NCBI GenBank assembly: GCA_021159805.1
Contig: JAGHDT010000179.1
Location: 1-10,719 of the forward strand
Origin: Anaerolineae bacterium
GTDB taxonomy: Bacteria; Chloroflexota; Anaerolineae; B4-G1; SLSP01
Length of the DNA: 10,719 nt
Reading direction: 5' to 3'
In this document: positions 1 through 5,134 of the stretch, piece by piece
Layout of the letters: every line of letters begins with the position of its first letter
Position numbering within the stretch: position 1 is the first letter of the stretch
The notes under the pieces: model-generated
What the model was told of the DNA's origin: nothing
What the model saw: the letters and a program-made list of their open reading frames with translations, nothing else
Database searches by the model: none
Position numbers and translations under genes: made by a program

Positions 1-257
1 CATCCCGGGAGACGTTTCGAAAGGCGATCCACACCGAAACCTTATTATTCAATCTCCCCTTGGCTGTAATTCACGGCGACGTCCCGTTCCTGAGTGAGGC
101 CAGGCTCCACAATTTCCTGGACTCCTGGAAGGGAAGGTTCGTGCCGGTGACAGACGCGCGCATCCACTACCTGGTGGATAGTACCGTGTCCACGCCTGCA
201 CAAGCAGACCTGCTCTACATCAACCGATCTCTGGTGCAGAGCTACCTGCAAGCTTAG
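1..257 (+). CDS. 3'-terminal part of an unrecognised gene (5' end outside window)
   Basis: An open frame enters from the left edge (first full codon at 3) and stops at TAG 255-257, giving about 84 visible residues that end in SLVQSYLQA. A TTG at 60 could be a start, but it has no Shine-Dalgarno in front and the frame stays open with sensible protein sequence before it (ETLLFNLPLAVIHGD), so the gene most likely begins upstream. The visible part mixes hydrophobic beta-like segments with a stretch reading RFVPVTDARIHYL; no family is recognised with confidence. It lies 8 nt ahead of the next gene on the same strand, so it is probably the first visible member of the operon that includes mtnP. No catalytic motif, membrane segment or cysteine cluster is visible. 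Confidence 0.55.
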   Translation, partial: SRETFRKAIHTETLLFNLPLAVIHGDVPFLSEARLHNFLDSWKGRFVPVTDARIHYLVDSTVSTPAQADLLYINRSLVQSYLQA

Positions 258-265
258 CCCGAGCT

Positions 266-640
266 ATGCAGACACCTGACGGGCGCCAGTGCCCCTACTA
301 CTACCTCACCGCGCATCGCACCACCAGAGAACGCGGGTCATGCCATCTGCTGGAGGGTACAGCCGACGCAGCGCAATGGACCTCGCAGCTATGCACATCC
401 TGTGTAGCGCCGGACATCAAACTGGCCAACCGGTGCGAGCATATGGTGCTGCACGCCCGCATCGGCAGACGCCCTGGGCACTTCTGGGAGCGCAAACGTA
501 TGCTGATTGACGCCACCTGCTTGCGCAGCGGCTGCGTGGTGAAAGATCCTATGGTAGGTTGTGGCCAATGCCACGCCCCCCTCAACTTCATTGTCTATGA
601 AGATCCCGGCACAGAGGATACCAAGGAGAAACCCCAATGA
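266..640 (+). CDS. small cysteine-rich protein, possible metal or Fe-S binding
   Basis: This 124-residue protein is unrecognised. It contains nine cysteines: C9, C26, a CxxC at 43/46, C57, C85, C90 and a second CxxC at 99/102. Such density, with two CxxC pairs in a soluble protein without signal peptide or membrane segment, suggests zinc or iron-sulfur binding; this is inference from cysteine spacing only. The tail (about residues 112-124) is charged and probably disordered. Its TGA stop overlaps the mtnP ATG as ATGA (637-640), so the two genes are translationally coupled and probably functionally or stoichiometrically linked. The ATG at 266 has no strong Shine-Dalgarno, fitting coupled translation from the gene 8 nt upstream. 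Other frames over this stretch are open too, but the cysteine pattern and the coupling favour this one. Confidence 0.7.
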   Translation: MQTPDGRQCPYYYLTAHRTTRERGSCHLLEGTADAAQWTSQLCTSCVAPDIKLANRCEHMVLHARIGRRPGHFWERKRMLIDATCLRSGCVVKDPMVGCGQCHAPLNFIVYEDPGTEDTKEKPQ

Positions 641-1536
641 ACAACCCAATCGCCGTCGGCGTCATCGGCGGCTCCGGTCTCTACCGGATGCCCGGCCTGA
701 AATCTGTCCGCGAAGTTGAGATCACGACGCCATTCGGTGCTCCTAGCGATGCCATCATCACCGGAGAAGTCGATGGCGTCGCCGTCGCCTTCCTGCCCCG
801 TCACGGACGTGGCCACGTCTATATGCCGACCGAGGTCCCCTACCAGGCAAACATCTATGCCTTGAAGAGTCTCGGAGTTCAGGTTATCATCAGTGTCTCA
901 GCCTGCGGCTCTCTCCGCGAGCAATTACGACCCGGCGACGTCGTTATCCCCGACCAGGTCTTTGACTTCACTAAGCTGCGCAAGAGTAGTTTCTTCGGTG
1001 AAGGTCAGGTGGCACATATTTCCGTGGCGGACCCGTATTGCCCAGAACTCTCGGCACGCGTGGCTGATGCTGTGGCAGAGGCCATGGCGAATGCCGGAGA
1101 GGCTGCCAGCGGACGCGTGCACCGCGGTGGCACCTTCATCGCCATCGAGGGCCCAAGATTCAGCACCAAAGCAGAGAGCCGCGTCTTCCGCGCATGGGGC
1201 ATGGACATCATCGGGATGACCGTGTGTCCAGAAGTCTTCCTCGCCCGAGAAGCCGGTATCTGCTACGCGACCATAGCTCACGTCACCGACTTCGACGTCT
1301 GGCACGAGTCAAGAGAAGCCGTTACCGTGAGTATGGTGATCCGCCAGCTCAATGCCAACGTGGGGTTAGTGCAGGAAGCCCTGCGCCGCCTTATTCCCCA
1401 ACTTCCAGGATCTGGTGACCTGTGCGAATGTGCCGGCAGCCTCTCAACGGCGCTGATCACCGATCCGGCCCGCATCCCCGCGCAGACCAAGGAGCGTCTG
1501 GCTCTGCTAACAGGGTCAGACGCTGTCGATGCGTAG
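637..1536 (+). CDS. mtnP: S-methyl-5'-thioadenosine phosphorylase
   Basis: Cytosolic enzyme that cleaves 5'-methylthioadenosine with phosphate to adenine and 5-methylthioribose-1-phosphate, recycling the by-product of polyamine (and other SAM-dependent) synthesis. The 299-residue length is normal for the purine nucleoside phosphorylase/MTAP family. Visible motifs are the N-terminal GGSGLY (11-16), PRHGRGH (54-60) with the phosphate-binding Arg-His pair, SACGSL (88-93), and the block GPRFSTKAESRVFR (172-185) leading into GMDIIGMT. The TDFD motif (D218, D220) corresponds to the aspartates that select adenine (6-amino) nucleosides over guanine/hypoxanthine, so MTAP rather than PNP is the better call. 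A C-terminal tail carrying CEC and an ITDPARIP segment follows residue 260. AAGGAG at 623-628 gives a good Shine-Dalgarno 8 nt before the ATG, and the start overlaps the previous stop. Confidence 0.95.
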   Translation: MNNPIAVGVIGGSGLYRMPGLKSVREVEITTPFGAPSDAIITGEVDGVAVAFLPRHGRGHVYMPTEVPYQANIYALKSLGVQVIISVSACGSLREQLRPGDVVIPDQVFDFTKLRKSSFFGEGQVAHISVADPYCPELSARVADAVAEAMANAGEAASGRVHRGGTFIAIEGPRFSTKAESRVFRAWGMDIIGMTVCPEVFLAREAGICYATIAHVTDFDVWHESREAVTVSMVIRQLNANVGLVQEALRRLIPQLPGSGDLCECAGSLSTALITDPARIPAQTKERLALLTGSDAVDA

Positions 1537-1605
1537 CCTGTTCGGAGCTTCCTGGCCCACCGGATCGTACGGATCCGGGGCACTCCCAGTGCGGACAGCA
1601 GCACC
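1537..1605 (+). promoter_or_regulatory. mtnP-ftsW spacer with mutually exclusive hairpins
   Basis: The spacer holds CCGGATC (1560-1566) pairing with GATCCGG (1572-1578) over a 5-nt loop, then GCACT (1580-1584) pairing with AGTGC (1588-1592) over CCC. A third pairing, GGGGCAC (1577-1583) with GTGCCCC (1606-1612), would cover the GTG at 1606 and cannot coexist with the other two. No T-tract follows, so a simple intrinsic terminator is unlikely. Whether this is regulatory or only a GC-rich spacer cannot be decided from one sequence. No convincing promoter is visible here. Confidence 0.25.
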
Positions 1606-4296
1606 GTGCCCCCGGCAAGTGGCACACGAGAGCCTGAGCCTGTGAGTACACAGCCAGTTCGTCCACTCATGCGCCGGCGAGAGCTATCCGAGAAAAGCCT
1701 GATCATCCTGCTTGCGGTGCTTGCAGAGCTGTTTGTGATCTGTGGCATTGTCACTCTGTACCTCACGCCGTACCCCGTTACCCTCACCACCTGGAACCTG
1801 GTGGCCGTCCTCGGGGGCTGGAACGTGGCATGGCTGGGCAGCGCGTGGCTCCTTCGCAGACGCCTGGCTGACTTCGATTCGCTGATCCTCCTGCTGGTTG
1901 CACTGTTGACGGGTTGGGGTCTGATTATGCAGACGCGCCTCGCACCGGCCATGATCTACAGACAGGTGCTCTGGCTGCTAATCGGCTGCGGCGCTATGAG
2001 CGCGATCGCACGCTCCCCTGGACTGACGCGCCGCCTACGCCGGTACCGCTATACATTGCTGACCAGCGGGATTCTGCTCCTGGGAGCGACGCTCATTTTC
2101 GGCGTCAACCCGTCCGGCTATGGACAGAAGCTCTGGCTTGGGGCTTTTGGCTTCTATATGCAGCCCTCAGAACCCCTGAAGTTGCTCGTGGTCATCTATC
2201 TGGCGGCGTACCTCGCCGAAAAGCGCGATCTTCCGGCGATGCGGGCGGCAGGACAACCTATATGGTGGATCATTCTGGGGCCGATGCTGGTGATGGTTGG
2301 CCTGGCTATGCTGCTTCTGGGCTGGCAGCAGGACCTGGGTGCTGCGCTGCTCTTCTACTTTACATTTGTCACGATGATCAGCCTCGCCTGGGGCAAGTGG
2401 CGATACAGCTTGTTGAGTGTCGTCCTCTTCATCCCCGTGGGGATCGCCGGCTGTCTTCTCTCCACGAGAGTCGCACTGCGGGTGAGCATCTGGCTGGATC
2501 CCTGGGCTCCGGAACAGGCTGATCGGGCTTTCCAGATCCTCCAATCGCTCTTCGCCTTCAGCGCAGGCGGGTTGATGGGCCAGGGACTGGGGCAGGGATC
2601 TCCGGGCCTCATCCCCGCCGTCCATACGGACTTCGTCTTCGCGGCCCTGGTCGAGGAGTTCGGCCTTGCCGGAGGACTGGCACTACTCATGCTCATCGCG
2701 GCCTTGGTCTATCGCGGCATCCGGCTGGCTCAGAAGTCGACCTCCGATTTCGAATCACTGCTGGCCGGCGGCATCGTCGCGCTTGTGGCCATACAGACGT
2801 GGGTCATCACCGGCGGCAACGCCAAGCTGATCCCCATTACTGGTGTGACGTTGCCCTTCCTGAGCCATGGGGGCTCATCATTGGTGACGATGCTTGCTGC
2901 CATCGGATTGCTGATCAACCTCTCGACACCCCATCCTCTACCCTTGGCCCTGTCATTGGAAGCAACACGGAACCAACCTCTCAGGCGGACAGCTGCTGGC
3001 CTCGGACAGGCACTGCTGCTGCTCCTGGGCTCCATCGCCGTCACGACCGGCCTCTGGGCTGTGGGCCGCGCCGATGATCTACGTGTGTACCCCACCAATC
3101 CCAGGTACGTGCTCTCGGAAGCACGCATCCAGCGGGGCCGCATCCTCGACCGCAACCAAGTCGTCCTGGCAGACATCATTGTCAACGAGGATGGCTACGT
3201 CACCCGCACCTATCCTGTGCCGGAGGCTGCTGCAGCCGTCGGTTACGCGACCCTCGAATATGGCACGGCTGGTATCGAGGCGGCCTGCGACGCCCGCTTG
3301 CGCGGCGAGGTCGACCGCACGGCGTGGGACGACCTCACGGACGGACTCCTACACGTCGACCCGGTGGGGCGCGACGTGCGACTTACTCTCGACGCTGAGT
3401 TGCAGACCGCTGCTCAGCAGAGCCTGCAGGACCAGATCGGCGCAGCAGTTCTCGTCGATGCTCGCACCGGGGAGATCCTGGCTCTGGCCTCGTCCCCGAT
3501 CTACGACTCGGCTGCCGTGGTCGACCAATGGTCAACGCTGCGTGATGCATCAGACTCGCCCTTCCTGAATCGGGCCACCCAGGCACTTGCGCAGCCGGGC
3601 ACCAGCCTGCAACCCTTCATCTTGGCATCCGCCCTGCAGGTCGGGCTGGCGCAGAGACCGGCGGAACCGATCACACAGTCGGTCCCGTTCAATGGGCTAT
3701 CTGTGACCTGCAGGAAGATTCCTCAGACGAGTACTTGGCAGGAGACCCTCTCCGCCGGCTGTCCGTATCCCTTTGTAGATGCCGCAATCCAACTCGGATC
3801 CGCTGAGTTCACGGAGAGTTTGGCGCTGTGGGGGCTACTGGATGCTCCCAGTCTGGCGCTCCCGACTGTAGCGTCTGACCCGGCGCTGCCTTTGGATGCC
3901 GTGGCTGACGCACTCGGTCAGGGAGAGCTCCTGGTAACACCATTGCAGATGGTACAGGCAATCGCCGCCCTGGGCAATGAAGGCTTGCGCCCCGCGATCA
4001 GGATCCTGGCTCAAGTCACAGATGGATGCGCGGAACCGCCGACAGACACGGAAGTACGCGTGGTGAGTGCTGAGATCGCGGAAACTGTCCGCCAAAGCCT
4101 GACCCGCTACAGTGGCGCTGTAGGGCACCAAGGGACATCCGTTGCCGGCGAAGAACGACAGCAATCGTGGTTTGTGGGGCTCAATTCAGAAGCGCTCCCG
4201 CGCTATGCCGTCGCCGTCGTCATCGATCGCCCGACGACTCCCCATGCAGCAGCCAACATCGGCACTGAGCTTCTGCAACTTGTTATCACCCAATGA
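1606..4296 (+). CDS. FtsW/RodA (SEDS) glycosyltransferase fused to a degenerate class-B penicillin-binding protein
   Basis: An 896-residue fusion (numbering from GTG 1606). Residues ~30-445 form a polytopic SEDS domain with about twelve hydrophobic segments, a peptidoglycan glycosyltransferase that polymerises lipid II during elongation or division. It shows QPSE (186-189), QQDLG (241-245), HTDFVF with D342 (the aspartate position found essential in RodA/FtsW), and the C-terminal signature PFLSHGGSSL (417-426). A further membrane segment (~464-487) leads to a class-B PBP: RGRILDRN (510-517), the GYATLEYGTAGIE junction, then the transpeptidase fold starting near LTLDAELQ. Catalytic motifs are lost: SxxK reads TSLQ (666-669), SxN reads GCP (718-720), KTG reads HQG (841-843). 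The PBP half is therefore probably a non-catalytic partner that positions or activates the fused polymerase. The start is uncertain: GTG 1606, GTG 1642 (weak GAGAG upstream) and ATG 1669 are all possible and all precede the first membrane segment. Confidence 0.93.
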   Translation: MPPASGTREPEPVSTQPVRPLMRRRELSEKSLIILLAVLAELFVICGIVTLYLTPYPVTLTTWNLVAVLGGWNVAWLGSAWLLRRRLADFDSLILLLVALLTGWGLIMQTRLAPAMIYRQVLWLLIGCGAMSAIARSPGLTRRLRRYRYTLLTSGILLLGATLIFGVNPSGYGQKLWLGAFGFYMQPSEPLKLLVVIYLAAYLAEKRDLPAMRAAGQPIWWIILGPMLVMVGLAMLLLGWQQDLGAALLFYFTFVTMISLAWGKWRYSLLSVVLFIPVGIAGCLLSTRVALRVSIWLDPWAPEQADRAFQILQSLFAFSAGGLMGQGLGQGSPGLIPAVHTDFVFAALVEEFGLAGGLALLMLIAALVYRGIRLAQKSTSDFESLLAGGIVALVAIQTWVITGGNAKLIPITGVTLPFLSHGGSSLVTMLAAIGLLINLSTPHPLPLALSLEATRNQPLRRTAAGLGQALLLLLGSIAVTTGLWAVGRADDLRVYPTNPRYVLSEARIQRGRILDRNQVVLADIIVNEDGYVTRTYPVPEAAAAVGYATLEYGTAGIEAACDARLRGEVDRTAWDDLTDGLLHVDPVGRDVRLTLDAELQTAAQQSLQDQIGAAVLVDARTGEILALASSPIYDSAAVVDQWSTLRDASDSPFLNRATQALAQPGTSLQPFILASALQVGLAQRPAEPITQSVPFNGLSVTCRKIPQTSTWQETLSAGCPYPFVDAAIQLGSAEFTESLALWGLLDAPSLALPTVASDPALPLDAVADALGQGELLVTPLQMVQAIAALGNEGLRPAIRILAQVTDGCAEPPTDTEVRVVSAEIAETVRQSLTRYSGAVGHQGTSVAGEERQQSWFVGLNSEALPRYAVAVVIDRPTTPHAAANIGTELLQLVITQ

Positions 4297-4337
4297 ACAT
4301 GCTCCTTAATGGTTAGTTTCTAACTCTGGACGTGTAT

Positions 4338-4354
4338 TTGGTTTGACAAACCAA
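4338..4354. promoter_or_regulatory. 17-bp perfect palindrome, candidate operator
   Basis: TTGGTTTG, a central A, then CAAACCAA form a perfect inverted repeat (8+1+8). It encloses the -35 box of the promoter upstream of the response-regulator gene, where a bound dimeric regulator would block or modulate RNA polymerase. No T-tract follows, so a terminator for the upstream gene is less likely. Autoregulation by the OmpR-type protein is possible, though such regulators more often bind direct repeats. Confidence 0.5.
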
Positions 4355-4370
4355 CATTATCCAATATCAT
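4343..4370 (+). promoter_or_regulatory. sigma70-like promoter for the response regulator operon
   Basis: TTGACA (4343-4348) matches the -35 consensus exactly; 16 nt later TATCAT (4365-4370) matches the -10 consensus at five of six positions. It lies in a visibly AT-richer stretch about 60 nt before the response-regulator ATG, on the right strand. TATGAA at 4370-4375 is an alternative -10 box with longer spacing. Confidence 0.6.
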
Positions 4371-4386
4371 ATGAATAGGAAATACC

Positions 4387-4419
4387 ATGGTGGTGACCGC
4401 GGCTAGGCCGAGCGCTTGA
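4387..4419 (+). CDS. possible 10-codon leader peptide ahead of the response regulator
   Basis: An ATG at 4387 opens a short frame encoding MVVTAARPSA and ending at TGA 4417-4419. AGGA at 4377-4380 sits 6 nt before the ATG, a proper Shine-Dalgarno spacing. The stop overlaps the TGAGGAG Shine-Dalgarno of the response regulator, so termination could feed re-initiation there. Against it: the predicted transcription start would be at or near the AGGA itself, and such short frames arise by chance. Confidence 0.25.
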   Translation: MVVTAARPSA

Positions 4420-4429
4420 GGAGCCCAAG

Positions 4430-5125
4430 ATGAATGATACGATCCTATTGATTGAGGACGACGAAGCATTGGCCCAATTGGTTCAACTCCTATTGGAGCG
4501 CGCCGATTACACGGTGCAGGTGGCCAACAATGGCGAATCAGGGCTGCGACTTACTCGCCAAAGCCCCCCCAACCTTGTACTTCTTGATATCCTAATGCCC
4601 GATATGGATGGCTGGCACGTGTATGAGGGCCTTCGCCGTCTCACTGATGCCCCGGTGCTGTTCCTTACGGCGTTAGGAGATGAACACAACATTACGTATG
4701 GGTTGGGGCTCGGCGCCGATGACTACATCGTGAAGCCGTTCGGCTATAAAGAGCTTGTCACGCGCGTAAAAGCCGCTCTCTCCCGAGCACGCCGCGCTCG
4801 TGGTGAACAAACTATCTTTAGGGCCGGCAACCTCCAAGTGAACCTCGACACCCACGACGTGAAGATTGATACTCGCGAGGTCGCGCTTACGCCAACAGAG
4901 TTCCAGCTGCTCTCGGCACTGGTTCAGGATGCAGGGCGAACCGTGAGCCACGACACCCTACTGCGCCGGGTCTGGGGCCCAGAATATTCCAACCGGCGCG
5001 ACTACCTTAAGCTGTACATATGGTATCTGCGGCAGAAGATCGAGGAAGATCCCCGAGCTCCAGTCTACATTGTCAGCGAACGAGGGCAGGGATACCGCTT
5101 GGTTGTCGAGTCACAGGAGAGTTAG
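4430..5125 (+). CDS. OmpR/PhoB-family response regulator
   Basis: Cytosolic two-component transcription factor of 231 residues, the usual length. The receiver domain (~4-118) has the acidic pair D10/D11, phospho-acceptor D53 in LVLLDILMPDMDG, the switch threonine T80 in LFLTA, and K102 in DDYIVKPF, so it should be phosphorylatable. The C-terminal winged-helix DNA-binding domain (~130-226) shows LTPTEFQLL, the recognition region around RRVWGPEY, and the closing RGQGYRL. TGAGGAG at 4417-4423 gives a strong Shine-Dalgarno 6 nt before the ATG. The gene has its own promoter-like region and is followed after 9 nt by a NACHT-like/HEAT protein, so the two are likely co-transcribed. No histidine kinase gene is visible, so the input kinase must be elsewhere. 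Base composition looks slightly less GC-rich than the neighbours. Confidence 0.95.
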   Translation: MNDTILLIEDDEALAQLVQLLLERADYTVQVANNGESGLRLTRQSPPNLVLLDILMPDMDGWHVYEGLRRLTDAPVLFLTALGDEHNITYGLGLGADDYIVKPFGYKELVTRVKAALSRARRARGEQTIFRAGNLQVNLDTHDVKIDTREVALTPTEFQLLSALVQDAGRTVSHDTLLRRVWGPEYSNRRDYLKLYIWYLRQKIEEDPRAPVYIVSERGQGYRLVVESQES

Positions 5126-5134
5126 GCATAGGCT

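Noticed and set aside
1278..1952. Long minus-strand frame (224 codons) across mtnP and the SEDS gene
   Set aside because: Composition is Arg/Ser-rich without any recognisable motif; it is the antisense shadow of two well-supported genes in GC-rich DNA.
4312..4324. GTTAG-TTT-CTAAC hairpin just after the SEDS-PBP stop as a terminator
   Set aside because: The stem is only 5 bp, AT-rich, and has no T-tract after it; too weak to call.
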